Positions 35,226 through 44,600 of a DNA stretch of 64,000 bases are shown piece after piece. Below the pieces are notes generated by a model. It was not told the origin of the DNA. It was given only the letters and a program-made list of their open reading frames with translations, and did not search any database. Location: the NCBI RefSeq assembly GCF_900114625.1, contig NZ_FOZL01000001.1, forward strand, positions 3,348,001 to 3,412,000, in the 5' to 3' direction. Numbering within the stretch: the stretch's first letter is position 1; every line of letters begins with the position of its first letter. Both the position numbers and the translations under genes were made by a program. Source of the stretch: Granulicella pectinivorans (lineage in GTDB: Bacteria > Acidobacteriota > Terriglobia > Terriglobales > Acidobacteriaceae).

Positions 35226-37202
35226 ATGATACGCATTCTGCAGCAGGACAACCGTTACACCAAGATCGTCTTCGCCGTCATCATTGGCTTTGCTGTGGTC
35301 ACCATGGTGATCACCCTCGTTCCAGGCATCTTCGATAACGTCGGCTCTGGTGCCGGCAGCGATGTCTACGCGACGGTTCACGATCCGAATCCGCTTGGCC
35401 GTATCACCTCCGAGTCCGTCCCCGTCAAACAGTCTGAAGTCACCGCGCTCGCCCAGCGCCAGCTCACGCAGCAGCGCCTTCCGCCGTTCCTCCTGCCGTA
35501 CATGGAGCAGCGCGCCGGCCAGATCCTCGTGCAGCGCGCCATCCTGAAGCGCGAGGCCGACCGCCTCAACCTCCAGGTGTCGGACGCCGACCTCGCCCGC
35601 GAACTGAAGACCGGGCCCTTCGCCCAGTACATCTTCCCGAACGGCGAGTACATCGGCGACGACAAGTACATGTCCTTCGTCCAGACCGCGTTCGGCACGA
35701 CTCGTTCGGATTTTGAGTCCAAGGTGAAAGACGACATGGAGCTGACGCGTCTTCAGGCGCTCATCACCGGTGGCGTCACCGTCTCCGATAACGCTGTCCG
35801 TGAGGCTTACAAGCAGCAGGGTACCAAGGTGAAGTTCGACTACGCTGTCATCTCGGCGGAAGACCTCGCCAAGGGGATCAACCCGTCCGAGTCCGACCTG
35901 CAGGACTTCTTCAAGAAGAACGCCGCCCGTTACGCGACCGCAGTTCCTGAGACCCGCAAGATCGCCTACTTTACCTTTGATGCCTCGAACCTCCCGGGCG
36001 GCAAGCCTCAGGTGACCGATGCCGACCTGCAGACCTACTACAACGCCCACAAGGACCAGTTTCAGGTCAAGGAGCAGGTCAAGGTTCGCCACATCCTCAT
36101 CGCCGCACCTGCGGGCGACGCTGCCAAGGACGCTGCGGCCAAGGCCAAGGCAGCCGACATCTTGAAGCAGATCAAGGCCGGCGGCAACTTCGCTGAGCTC
36201 GCGGCCAAGAACTCGGATGACCCGGGATCGAAGGCACAGGGCGGGGAACTTGGCTGGCTCGATCGCGGCAAGACTGTTCCCGAATTCGATAAGACTGCCT
36301 TCGATCTCCAGCCGGGACAGACTTCGGACCTGGTCAAAACGCAGTTTGGCTACCACATCATCCAGACCGAAGAGAAGAAGACCGCGCACCTCCGCACGCT
36401 GGACGAAGTCAAGGCAGAGATCACTCCGATCGTCGAGCAGACGAAGTTCGGCGCAGCCGAGCAGGCCTTTGCGAAACAGCTCTCCGACGAAGCCGCCAAG
36501 AACGGCCTCGACAAGACCGCTGCCGCGCACAACCTGCACGCCGGTACGACCGACTTCGTTGCGAAGGACGGCGTGATTCCGGCGCTTGCTGATTCGAGCG
36601 CGCTCCTCACCGCAGCCTTCACCGCCCCCAAGGGAGCAGCACCCCAGTCGACCGCTACCGGCGACGGCTTTGCGATCTTCCAGGTCACCGACGTCAAGCC
36701 GGCACACGCGCCTGAGTTTGCCGCCTACCACGACAAGTTGGTGGCAGACTTCAAGGAGCAGCAGGCTCCGCAGCTCCTCAACCAGCAGCTTGCCAAGCTC
36801 GATGACCGTGCGAAGGTTCTCAACGACTTGCGCAAGGCCGCTGCCGAAATGAATATCCCGGTCAAGAGCTCGGATCTGGTTGGCCGCGATGGTCAGGTGC
36901 CGGATGTTGGCTCCATGGCCGGTCAGGGGTCGGTTGCGTTCTCGCTCGATAAGGGGGCAATCTCGGCACCCATCAATGAGGGCCGCGTCGGTATCGTGCT
37001 CACGGTTACGGATAAGCAGGAACCCTCTACCGACGACATCGCCAAGAACTTCGCCGCTACCAAGGACCAGCTTCTCAACGATCAGCACGAGGAGATCTTC
37101 AAGGTTTACCTCGGCAACCTGACCGATACCTACGAGAAGAAGGGTGCGGTCAAATACACGAAGAAGCAGCCTGCGCCCGGTGCGAGTCCGTTCGGTAGCT
37201 AA
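35226..37202 (+). CDS. PpiD/SurA-type peptidyl-prolyl isomerase, inner-membrane anchored
   Basis: The 658-residue protein has a short cytoplasmic start, one membrane helix (about 13-37, VFAVIIGFAVVTMVITLVPG), a SurA-N-like helical region (about 60-200), and a parvulin PPIase domain (about 285-385, with VKVRHILIAAP, ELGWLDRGKTVPEFD and FGYHIIQTEEKK). This is the layout of PpiD, a periplasmic foldase held in the inner membrane. It is longer than the parvulin unit alone, with a second helical/beta region at the C-terminus. A terminator follows the stop. Confidence 0.85.
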   Translation: MIRILQQDNRYTKIVFAVIIGFAVVTMVITLVPGIFDNVGSGAGSDVYATVHDPNPLGRITSESVPVKQSEVTALAQRQLTQQRLPPFLLPYMEQRAGQILVQRAILKREADRLNLQVSDADLARELKTGPFAQYIFPNGEYIGDDKYMSFVQTAFGTTRSDFESKVKDDMELTRLQALITGGVTVSDNAVREAYKQQGTKVKFDYAVISAEDLAKGINPSESDLQDFFKKNAARYATAVPETRKIAYFTFDASNLPGGKPQVTDADLQTYYNAHKDQFQVKEQVKVRHILIAAPAGDAAKDAAAKAKAADILKQIKAGGNFAELAAKNSDDPGSKAQGGELGWLDRGKTVPEFDKTAFDLQPGQTSDLVKTQFGYHIIQTEEKKTAHLRTLDEVKAEITPIVEQTKFGAAEQAFAKQLSDEAAKNGLDKTAAAHNLHAGTTDFVAKDGVIPALADSSALLTAAFTAPKGAAPQSTATGDGFAIFQVTDVKPAHAPEFAAYHDKLVADFKEQQAPQLLNQQLAKLDDRAKVLNDLRKAAAEMNIPVKSSDLVGRDGQVPDVGSMAGQGSVAFSLDKGAISAPINEGRVGIVLTVTDKQEPSTDDIAKNFAATKDQLLNDQHEEIFKVYLGNLTDTYEKKGAVKYTKKQPAPGASPFGS

Positions 37203-37223
37203 CCGGAAAGACACACAACAGAC

Positions 37224-37261
37224 AAAGGCCCGTAGTCGCCCCGAGGCGGCAACGGGCCTTT
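37224..37261 (+). terminator. Terminator after the PpiD-like gene
   Basis: AAAGGCCCGT (37224-37233) pairs with ACGGGCCTTT (37252-37261); the right arm ends in Ts. Confidence 0.8.
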
Positions 37262-37327
37262 CTCGTTAACCTCGTCGGAACCGTCAAAGCATAAACTCGC
37301 ATCAGAGACCAAAGGGAGAGACAGCGT

Positions 37328-38920
37328 ATGCCAATGGCTAGCATGGAGCGTCAATCGGGTGTTTTGTTACACGTTACGTCGCTTCCCTCACACGGCGGAG
37401 TAGGCGACTTCGGACCTGCAGCGTACGCCTTTGTCGACTTTCTCGCAGCCGCCAAACAGCGTACCTGGCAGGTGCTTCCACTGAGCCCCACTGGCTACGG
37501 CTCTTCGCCCTATTCGGCTTTGTCAGCCTTTGCTGGGAATCCCATTCTCATCTCGCTTGAGCGCCTCGCGCAGGACGGATGGGTGGCGTGGGAGAAACTC
37601 AACGACCTACCCGGAGCCGAAGGCCACTGTGACTACGCCGGCGCCTTCGAAAAGAAACTCCCGCTCATCGAGGAGGCCGCAGGCCGCTTCCTCGATGGAG
37701 CCTCCGACGATGCACGCGCTCGTTTCCACAAGTTCTGCCAGGACAATGTTTCCTGGCTACCCGATTACGCGATGTTCAACGTGCTGCGCCGCGAGTACAA
37801 CTACGCCAGTTGGAATGAGTGGCCGCTTGAATATGTGCAGCGTAAACAGGACGCTCTGACCAAACTCCTCACCGACCGCAGTCACGAACTCGCCATCGAA
37901 CAGGTGATTCAGTTCTTCTTCTCCGAGCAGTGGTGCGCGCTGCGTGCCTACTGTGCGGAGCGCAAGATCCAGATCATGGGCGACGTCGCTATCTTTGTGA
38001 ACTACGACTCGGCAGACGTCTGGACCAACCCGGATATCTTCGAACTCGATGAGCAGCGCAACCCTATCCGCGTGTCGGGGGTGCCCCCGGACTATTTTTC
38101 AGCGACCGGTCAACGGTGGGGCAATCCGCTCTACAAATGGGGCACCTTGCGTGAGCGTGGATTCGATTGGTGGGTAGCTCGTATCCGTCGATCACTGACC
38201 CTCTACGACATCATTCGCCTCGATCACTTCCGCGGCTTCGAGGCGTTCTGGTCCATCGACGCGAAGGAGGAGACGGCCATGAACGGCGTCTGGATCAAGG
38301 CGCCAGGGCAGGAGCTTTTCATGCGGCTGAAGGAAGTCTTCGGCGACCTCCCCTTCATTGCGGAAGATCTCGGCGTCATCACGCCCGAGGTGGACGAGCT
38401 TCGCGAGCGCTTCGGCATGCCCGGCATGCGCATTCTGCAGTTCGGCTTCGCGGAGCGTGGTGGGCACATGTACCTGCCTCACCGTTATGTCCCCAACACG
38501 GTAGCCTACACCGGCACGCACGACAACAACACGACGCTTGGCTGGTGGCTCGATGATGCGTCCGAGACTGAGCGAAATAATGCGCAGGCATATCTTCAGC
38601 ACATCAACCATCCGGCTGAGATCGTGTGGGCTGCCATCCGCGCTGCGGCTCGCTCGGTTGCGAACCTCTGCATCTTTCCGCTGCAGGATATCCTGCATCT
38701 CGGCAGCGAAGCCCGTATGAACACGCCCGCCGCTCCGATAGGGAACTGGGCATGGCGTTACGCTCCCAATGCGCTTCATCCCGACTTTGCCATTCAACTC
38801 GCAGCATTGATGGAGATGACCGACCGAGACGATTACGTGATGCCGAGGGAGAACCCGGCCGATTCCGGAAAGCCTACCGAGGAAGCTCATCTGCGCGTCG
38901 AGGCGGGAACGACGGTCTAG
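37328..38920 (+). CDS. malQ: 4-alpha-glucanotransferase (amylomaltase)
   Basis: The 530-residue GH77 enzyme transfers alpha-1,4-glucan chains between maltodextrins in cytoplasmic glycogen/maltose metabolism. Visible family signatures include LLHVTSLPSHGGVGDFG at the N-terminus, YGSSPYSALSAFAGNP, GDVAIFVNYDSADVW, RLDHFRGFEAFW around the nucleophile region, PFIAEDLGVITPEV with the acid/base Glu, and YTGTHDNNTTLGWW. AGGGAG lies before the ATG. Length is normal for short bacterial MalQ. It is a single gene, not in a visible maltose operon. Confidence 0.95.
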   Translation: MPMASMERQSGVLLHVTSLPSHGGVGDFGPAAYAFVDFLAAAKQRTWQVLPLSPTGYGSSPYSALSAFAGNPILISLERLAQDGWVAWEKLNDLPGAEGHCDYAGAFEKKLPLIEEAAGRFLDGASDDARARFHKFCQDNVSWLPDYAMFNVLRREYNYASWNEWPLEYVQRKQDALTKLLTDRSHELAIEQVIQFFFSEQWCALRAYCAERKIQIMGDVAIFVNYDSADVWTNPDIFELDEQRNPIRVSGVPPDYFSATGQRWGNPLYKWGTLRERGFDWWVARIRRSLTLYDIIRLDHFRGFEAFWSIDAKEETAMNGVWIKAPGQELFMRLKEVFGDLPFIAEDLGVITPEVDELRERFGMPGMRILQFGFAERGGHMYLPHRYVPNTVAYTGTHDNNTTLGWWLDDASETERNNAQAYLQHINHPAEIVWAAIRAAARSVANLCIFPLQDILHLGSEARMNTPAAPIGNWAWRYAPNALHPDFAIQLAALMEMTDRDDYVMPRENPADSGKPTEEAHLRVEAGTTV

Positions 38921-38983
38921 AGAATCACGCAGACCGCAAAACGTTTAGACTCATAGCAGCAATAAAACAGATCAGGAGTAAGC

Positions 38984-39169
38984 ATGCCTCTTTCCGGTGA
39001 AGCCATCCGCACCATGAACTACGTCGACGATATCTCGGTCACACTCCGCCGCATCCTCTCGGTTCTGCCGTCCCTGACTGAAGAGGAGCGTCAGCGCGTC
39101 GCCACCCACATTCGCGCCGCCGATCCCAGCTACGAGTCGGTGGTGACTGCACTGGAAGGCAAGGAGTAG
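38984..39169 (+). CDS. Small conserved-looking protein, coupled to a NAD-domain gene
   Basis: The 61-residue acidic protein (starting MPLSGEAIRTMNYVDDIS) is predicted helical, with no membrane segment or Cys. CAGGAG precedes the ATG. Its TAG stop overlaps the GTG start of the next gene by one base, which supports translation and a shared function. I do not recognise a family. Confidence 0.6.
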   Translation: MPLSGEAIRTMNYVDDISVTLRRILSVLPSLTEEERQRVATHIRAADPSYESVVTALEGKE

Positions 39170-39717
39170 TGCAGGAGGCGGCCCACGTCCTCGCCATCAT
39201 CGGCGCCGGAACGGCGGGCCGCCGCTTTGCACTCGCATGCGCGGCGGCAGGCTTCGATGTCATCCTTGAAGACGTCATGCCCGCCAATCTGCGGCGTGCT
39301 CAGGATGAGTACCAGTCGCTCCAATCCCGTGGCAAATTGACCGTTGCCCTTACCGTGGAAGAAGCGGTTCGCCGTGCCGACATCGCGATCGACTTCGTTC
39401 CCGATGAGCTGGAGTCTAAGCTTGAGATCTTCTCGCTGATGGACCGCATGGCTCCCCCTCGCACCATCTTCTGCACACCATCCGAAGCCCTCAGCATCAC
39501 AGACCTCGCCTCCTGTGTCTACCGTCCTGACCTGTGCTTTGCGCTGCGGGGAGATCTTGCCGGTGAAGGCTCCGTCCGTATCCTGTATCCCGAGAAGCAC
39601 AGCGCGGAGGCTCTCTCCGCGGTCACCTCAGTCTTTGCAGCGCTTGGCCGCACGCCTAAGACTGAACCCGATCCGGACGTGCCGATGTTGATGAAGAACC
39701 TCGTCGCTCGCCCCTAG
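39169..39717 (+). CDS. Stand-alone 3-hydroxyacyl-CoA dehydrogenase-type NAD-binding domain protein
   Basis: The 182-residue product has a Rossmann start AIIGAGTAGRRFALACAAAG with the G-x-G-x-x-G fingerprint and an acidic residue after the second strand, then ADIAIDFVPDELESKLEIF, the pattern of the 3HCDH N-terminal domain. The helical C-terminal dimerisation and catalytic domain of a full enzyme (about 280 residues) is absent, so a normal dehydrogenase reaction is uncertain. GTG start overlaps the upstream stop. It may be a redox sensor or a reduced enzyme. Confidence 0.7.
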   Translation: MQEAAHVLAIIGAGTAGRRFALACAAAGFDVILEDVMPANLRRAQDEYQSLQSRGKLTVALTVEEAVRRADIAIDFVPDELESKLEIFSLMDRMAPPRTIFCTPSEALSITDLASCVYRPDLCFALRGDLAGEGSVRILYPEKHSAEALSAVTSVFAALGRTPKTEPDPDVPMLMKNLVARP

Positions 39718-39768
39718 TTCACGGAACCAACTCCGCTTGCGGAACGTACCCACGTCAGGTACCCGCAC

Positions 39769-41025
39769 ATGCGCCGTTTTCTCGACATCGTCCAACAGGT
39801 CTTCGAGGCTATCTGGGCCAACAAGCTCCGCTCCTTCCTCACAATGTTCGGCATCGCCTGGGGAGTTGCATCGCTGCTGCTGCTCGTGGGGCTCGGAGAG
39901 GGCTTTCGCTCCGGCAACCAGCGCGGCCTGGCTGAGTTTGGCACCGACGTCATCATGATCTTTGGCGGCAACATCCCATCGCTGCCTGGCCAGCACTCTG
40001 GTCTTCACCCCTACAAGCTCACCCTGGGCGACCTCGACGCCGTCCGGACACAGGCCCCGCACGTCCGGAACGCCACGGCCATCATCAACCGGGGAGACCT
40101 CAAGCAGGTGAGTGAGTATTCGAGCGCGGGCGGTCCGGTCATGGGCATCCTGCCGAACTTCGCGGACATTCGCAAGCTCCCGATCGTGCAGGGACGCGGC
40201 CTTCGACAGGAAGATATCGCACAGCATCGTCTCGTCGTCATTCTTGGCCAGAAGAGCAACCAGCTTCTCTTTCCGGGTCGCCCGTCCATTGGAAATTTCA
40301 TCACGCTCAACGGCTACCGACTTGAAGTCATAGGCGTCGCCGACAAGATAGGGCGCGGGAACAACAACAACGACAACCAGAAGGTCTACATCCCGTTGAC
40401 CACCATGATGGAGCTCTTTCCCATCAAGGGCGACAACATCCCGAAAGACGCCATTTCGTCCATCCAGTACCAGCCCAGCACCGCCGACCAGAATGAGCTT
40501 GCCAAGATTGAGGTGCATCGCATCATCGGTCACCGGCACGGATTCAACCCGTTGGACCCCGAGGCCATCGAGGAGTGGGACACCATCAAGAGCTCCCGCT
40601 CGATCGGCATGATCTTTACTGCGATGGACGTATTCCTGGGCGGCGTGGGCATCGTCACGCTGGCGCTCGGCGCGGTCGGCATCATCAACATCATGCTTGT
40701 CACGGTCAGTGAGCGCACCAAGGAGATCGGTCTCCGCAAGGCGCTCGGCGCAACGAACCGTAGCATCATGACCCAGTTTTTTCTCGAAGGAATGGTACTC
40801 ACCGGCACCAGCGGGGCGATCGGCATTGTGGCCGCCGCCGCGCTGATGATGGGGCTGACCGCGATCGCCGGTCCAGGCGTGCAGGGCTTCGATCCTCCCC
40901 GGCTTGTGCCATGGTCGGCCGCGATGGCCGTTGGCGCGCTCTCTATCGCAGGCGTGATTGCGGGCCTGTACCCCGCTCGCAAGGCAGCTCTGCTCGAACC
41001 CGTGGAAGCTCTCAGGAAGGACTAG
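39769..41025 (+). CDS. MacB-type ABC transporter permease (first of pair)
   Basis: The 418-residue protein has an N-terminal membrane helix (about 19-40), a periplasmic MacB-core domain, and three C-terminal helices of the FtsX family (about 285-400) with NIMLVTVSERTKEIGLRKALG, a family signature. Such permeases couple a cytoplasmic ATPase to export or envelope mechanical work. No ATPase gene is adjacent; a second permease starts 3 bp after its stop, so the pair probably forms a heterodimer with an ATPase encoded elsewhere. Confidence 0.85.
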   Translation: MRRFLDIVQQVFEAIWANKLRSFLTMFGIAWGVASLLLLVGLGEGFRSGNQRGLAEFGTDVIMIFGGNIPSLPGQHSGLHPYKLTLGDLDAVRTQAPHVRNATAIINRGDLKQVSEYSSAGGPVMGILPNFADIRKLPIVQGRGLRQEDIAQHRLVVILGQKSNQLLFPGRPSIGNFITLNGYRLEVIGVADKIGRGNNNNDNQKVYIPLTTMMELFPIKGDNIPKDAISSIQYQPSTADQNELAKIEVHRIIGHRHGFNPLDPEAIEEWDTIKSSRSIGMIFTAMDVFLGGVGIVTLALGAVGIINIMLVTVSERTKEIGLRKALGATNRSIMTQFFLEGMVLTGTSGAIGIVAAAALMMGLTAIAGPGVQGFDPPRLVPWSAAMAVGALSIAGVIAGLYPARKAALLEPVEALRKD

Positions 41026-41028
41026 GTA

Positions 41029-42267
41029 ATGCTCAAGGATGTATTCGGACAAGCGATGGAGGCGATGCGCCACAACGGCCGGCGCACGGTCATCACCATC
41101 GTCGGCATGGCCTGGGGCATTGCCACCGTGGTTCTGCTGCTCGCGTACGGCGCAGGCTTCGGTCGCGCCATTGAGACGATCTTCATGCAATTCGGCACGA
41201 ACATGATCGGCGTATTCCCGGGACGTACCTCCGAGCAGGCCGGAGGCTCCAAGGCGGGTGTCCAGGTGCGACTCACCCTGGAAGATATGGAACGCATCCA
41301 GGAGACCATCCCCGGCATCATCCACACCGCGCCCGATGTCGGCAAAACCGTGACCGTCGAGAGTGATCGCCGCAGCGAGAACTGGAACGTGGATGGCATC
41401 ACCCCCGAGCTTCAGTCCATCCTCAAGAAAGAGGTTTCGACCGGACGCCTCCTCACGCAGGCCGACGTCGATCAGCGTGCGCACGTCGTTGTGATCGGCT
41501 CCCAGGCCAAAACCATGCTCTTCTCGGGGATGAACGCCATCGGTCAGCCCGTTCGACTGAACGGAATCTCGTTTGAGGTCGTCGGTGTCCTTGCCGCCAA
41601 GATGCAGGAGGGCGACGACGACATCAACCGTGGCCTGTTCATCCCCTTCAGCACCATGACGGACATAAAGGACACGCACTATCTCGACGGTATCTGGATG
41701 AGCTACAACGGCGATCATAAGACCGTCGAAAACGCCATCCGAAAGATGCTTGGCGAGTCCCACGGCTTCCGCCCGTCGGACCGTAACGCCATCTACGTCG
41801 CTAACATCATGGAACAGCTCGCACAGTTCCGTATCGTGTCGCTGGGCCTGCAGGTTCTTCTACTCTTCATCGGAGCCCTGACGCTGGGCATCGCTGGTAT
41901 TGGCCTGATGAACATCATGCTGGTCAGCGTGCAGCAGCGCACCCGCGAGATCGGCGTGGAGAAGGCACTCGGCGCGCGCCGCCGTCACATCCTGCTGCAA
42001 TTCCTGTCGGAAGCGCTCGTCATCAGCGGCGTGGGCGGCTTCGGTGGCATTCTGCTGGCGTACATCGTCAGCTTCTCGGTGGGCCGCATCACGTTTTACA
42101 GCGCCCTCGCTACGGGTGGGGAAGCTGCGGATATTCAGCTTCTGATCTCGCCGCACATCGTGTTGGTCGCGTCGATTACGCTGATTGTCGTGGGTACGAT
42201 CAGCGGCATGGTGCCCGCGATTCAAGCCTCGAAGCTCGATCCGATCGAAGCACTTCGATACGAATAA
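41029..42267 (+). CDS. MacB-type ABC transporter permease (second of pair)
   Basis: This 412-residue protein has the same layout as its upstream neighbour: N-terminal helix (about 17-37), periplasmic domain, and FtsX helices with NIMLVSVQQRTREIGVEKALG. The ATG is 3 bp after the first permease stop, so they are one operon, probably an old duplication. It converges on the M1-fold gene with about 20 bp between stops. Confidence 0.85.
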   Translation: MLKDVFGQAMEAMRHNGRRTVITIVGMAWGIATVVLLLAYGAGFGRAIETIFMQFGTNMIGVFPGRTSEQAGGSKAGVQVRLTLEDMERIQETIPGIIHTAPDVGKTVTVESDRRSENWNVDGITPELQSILKKEVSTGRLLTQADVDQRAHVVVIGSQAKTMLFSGMNAIGQPVRLNGISFEVVGVLAAKMQEGDDDINRGLFIPFSTMTDIKDTHYLDGIWMSYNGDHKTVENAIRKMLGESHGFRPSDRNAIYVANIMEQLAQFRIVSLGLQVLLLFIGALTLGIAGIGLMNIMLVSVQQRTREIGVEKALGARRRHILLQFLSEALVISGVGGFGGILLAYIVSFSVGRITFYSALATGGEAADIQLLISPHIVLVASITLIVVGTISGMVPAIQASKLDPIEALRYE

Positions 42268-42289
42268 AGCCTCGAGGCGGCGGTGTGGG

Positions 42290-44281
42290 CTAGTTGTCCG
42301 CCTCGCGTTTATAAGGCTTCTGCATGCTTGCGCGCGCCTCATTCACCGCCCCTTGCGTGTTGTCATTGGTCTGCACGGCCAAGCGATACTCGTTCACCGC
42401 ACGATCTCTCTGCCCCGTCACATCGAAGATGCGACCCAACTGCACATGCGACCAGACTTCGGTCCACTTCGGATCGCCATCGCCGCGCAGCGAATCGCGG
42501 AAGCTGTTCGCAGCCGACTGGTAGTTTCTCTGATTGAAGAAAATCTCACCAATCCGGTAGCTGGCGAGCGAACTGCTCTTGTTCGCGTCCAGCGCCTTCT
42601 GGTACTCCACCAGGGCAGCCGTGTTATCGCCCTGCGCCACAAGCTGCTGCCCACGCAGTACAGCCACGCGCACCGCGAGGTCGGGTGTGCTCTTCAGCAG
42701 CCAGTTCGAAGGATCGATCGTAATCCGCCGCGGCCGTCCGAAGGTCTCGATCGAGTACTGCGAGTCCGTCCCGCTGACATCGATCTTCTTGATCTCCGTC
42801 TTGCCGTCCGTCTCGATCCTCAACTCCACCGGCATCCGGAACAGATCGAGGTCTTGCGTGATCGCGCCGATCGTCCTGAAGCCCTTGTTGTTGCCCAAAC
42901 GAAACACCGTGAACTTGTTGCCGAACGCCGGCGCGCCCGTCCCATCCAGCCATTGCGCAAAGAACGGCGCCAGGTTGTCGCGCGACTCGTCCCCCGCCGT
43001 GGCGATGGCGACGGTCTGCACATTGGAACTGCGAATCCCCTTATCCGCATATTGAGTTAGCAGGGTCTTCAGAAACTTGTTGAAGTTGTCGTCGCCCATC
43101 TCCCACCGCAACATGTGGAAGACCATCGCGCCCTTCTCGAGCGTCATCGACTGAAACTGCGGAGAATAGGGATCTACCCTGCCGAGCGTCGTGAGAGGCT
43201 CGGTGTCGTAGGCCAGCGCACCCGCCGACACATCCCCAATCGCTGACTGAAACGCATTCTTGCCTGCCGAGTCTTCGAGGAACATCAACTCTGCATAGCG
43301 GCTCATCCCGTTCGTGATCCACGCGTCATTCAGCGTCGCGGGCGAGACCTGCGAGCCCCACCACTGGTGCGCAATGGTGTTCGACAGGAGCCGGGCGCTG
43401 TTGCGATCCATCCTCTGCCCGGCGATGCAAACCATCTCCGGCGCCCACGAGGCCGAAAGCCCCAGGTCCTCCGGCATCTCGACTACGTTGATCCGTCCCG
43501 ACTCTGGCGGCCCAAACAGGCTGCTCATGAAGTCGAACTCTTTGTCCGCCTGCTGCGCAAAGTCGACGGCACCAGCCTTGTGCTTCTCGGTCACGTAGAC
43601 CTTGATGTTGCTGACACCGGGCGCGGTGATGGGTTCGAGGAACTTGCCGGCGATGATCGTTCCTGGAAATCCCGGCTTGCCCCAGTTGAAGGCGTACTCC
43701 GCCCGATTGGCCGGCAGCGTCTTCTTCGCCGCAAACCCGCTGCCCGAGCCGATGACGGTCTCATCCGCGGGCACGCGGATATGCATCTCCGCGGTAAAGC
43801 GATCGGTGTAAAGCCCCACCATCGGGAACCACCGCCCGGGATAGAGCAGGACCGAGATGGGTTCGGCTACCGCCGCTGTCTTGATGCCTTCCACGGGGCT
43901 CGTATCGGCGCCCACCAGCTTACCCGTGTACTCGAACGTCCACGTATTCTGGCTGCTCTTCGCCAGCGGCGTGGCCAGGTTGAAGCGGACGGACGAGTTC
44001 GCCGCGAGCCTTTCGGAGGGCAGAACGACGTTCTTCGCATCGGTCACCCTGGTCAGGGTGAGTCCGTTGTTCAGTTCAAACGAAACCTGCGACAGATCGT
44101 CCAAGGCTGTGAACGTGACGATCGCAATCGCCGTCAATTCGCTGGTCTTCGGCATCAGGTCCGCCGAGATGTTGTACGCGGTCACATTGACCTGCTGCCT
44201 CACCGGCGCGGCCAGCGCAGCCACTGCGACGAACGAGAGGGCGATCCCGGCAATAGTCTTACGAAGCAAACAAACGCGCAT
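42290..44281 (-). CDS. Exported M1-aminopeptidase-fold protein with lost zinc ligands, plus TPR tail
   Basis: ATG 44281 is chosen since it opens a clear signal peptide (KTIAGIALSFVAVAALAA). The protein then follows the M1 aminopeptidase fold. At the active site, where the family has HELAHQWFG and later LNEG, this protein reads NTIAHQWWG and ITNG: the first His and Glu of HExxH and the third ligand Glu are all replaced. So it is probably not a zinc peptidase and may bind peptides or act as scaffold. The C-terminal 130 residues are TPR-like (ALVEYQKALDANKS, QRDRAVNEYRLAVQTN). Confidence 0.75.
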   Translation of the reverse strand: MRVCLLRKTIAGIALSFVAVAALAAPVRQQVNVTAYNISADLMPKTSELTAIAIVTFTALDDLSQVSFELNNGLTLTRVTDAKNVVLPSERLAANSSVRFNLATPLAKSSQNTWTFEYTGKLVGADTSPVEGIKTAAVAEPISVLLYPGRWFPMVGLYTDRFTAEMHIRVPADETVIGSGSGFAAKKTLPANRAEYAFNWGKPGFPGTIIAGKFLEPITAPGVSNIKVYVTEKHKAGAVDFAQQADKEFDFMSSLFGPPESGRINVVEMPEDLGLSASWAPEMVCIAGQRMDRNSARLLSNTIAHQWWGSQVSPATLNDAWITNGMSRYAELMFLEDSAGKNAFQSAIGDVSAGALAYDTEPLTTLGRVDPYSPQFQSMTLEKGAMVFHMLRWEMGDDNFNKFLKTLLTQYADKGIRSSNVQTVAIATAGDESRDNLAPFFAQWLDGTGAPAFGNKFTVFRLGNNKGFRTIGAITQDLDLFRMPVELRIETDGKTEIKKIDVSGTDSQYSIETFGRPRRITIDPSNWLLKSTPDLAVRVAVLRGQQLVAQGDNTAALVEYQKALDANKSSSLASYRIGEIFFNQRNYQSAANSFRDSLRGDGDPKWTEVWSHVQLGRIFDVTGQRDRAVNEYRLAVQTNDNTQGAVNEARASMQKPYKREADN

Positions 44282-44593
44282 GGAGACAAAGTCCTTATCG
44301 GAAGAACGTAGAACAGGCCTTCTTGGACTCACGGGTCCAACCGTAACCTGTTCGAGGGACGTGCTTAGCCGCAAACTGCTTATCGAGATGTTAGACGCAC
44401 GAAAGGCGAAATCGGAAACGGCATGACAAACGCCTTACAATCCCCTCAAACGAAAGAACGTTTGTCATTCTGAGCGAAGCGAAGAACCCCCGTATTTGCC
44501 AAAGATCCGAAGGAGCGCTCATCTCGCAAACCGAGACCGCTTTCGCTCTTCGGCAGGCCCAAATGCGGGTGGGCGCATCCTGAGACATGGGTT
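44282..44593. other. Intergenic region with a dispersed-repeat copy
   Basis: The 312 bases upstream of the M1-fold gene hold no supported gene. From 44461 to about 44600 lies a sequence starting GTCATTCTGAGCGAAGCG and ending near GACATGGGTTTCAGG, which I know as a motif frequent between acidobacterial genes. Short minus-strand frames across it (with FASLRMT) are typical false genes. Confidence 0.6.
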
Positions 44594-44600
44594 TCAGGCC
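44461..44600. repeat. Dispersed intergenic repeat of the ATTCTGAGCGAAGCGAAGAA type
   Basis: The sequence is recognised from memory as a recurrent intergenic motif; only one copy is seen in this window, so repetition is not shown here. It lies between the M1-fold gene and lpxB. Confidence 0.5.

Noticed and set aside
35082..37214. 710-codon open frame on the minus strand
   Set aside because: It is the mirror of the ppiD-like gene; high G+C at third positions leaves long open antisense frames. No domain is seen.
39628..41763. 711-codon open frame on the minus strand
   Set aside because: Antisense to the permease genes; Asp/His-rich composition typical of a reverse-frame artefact.
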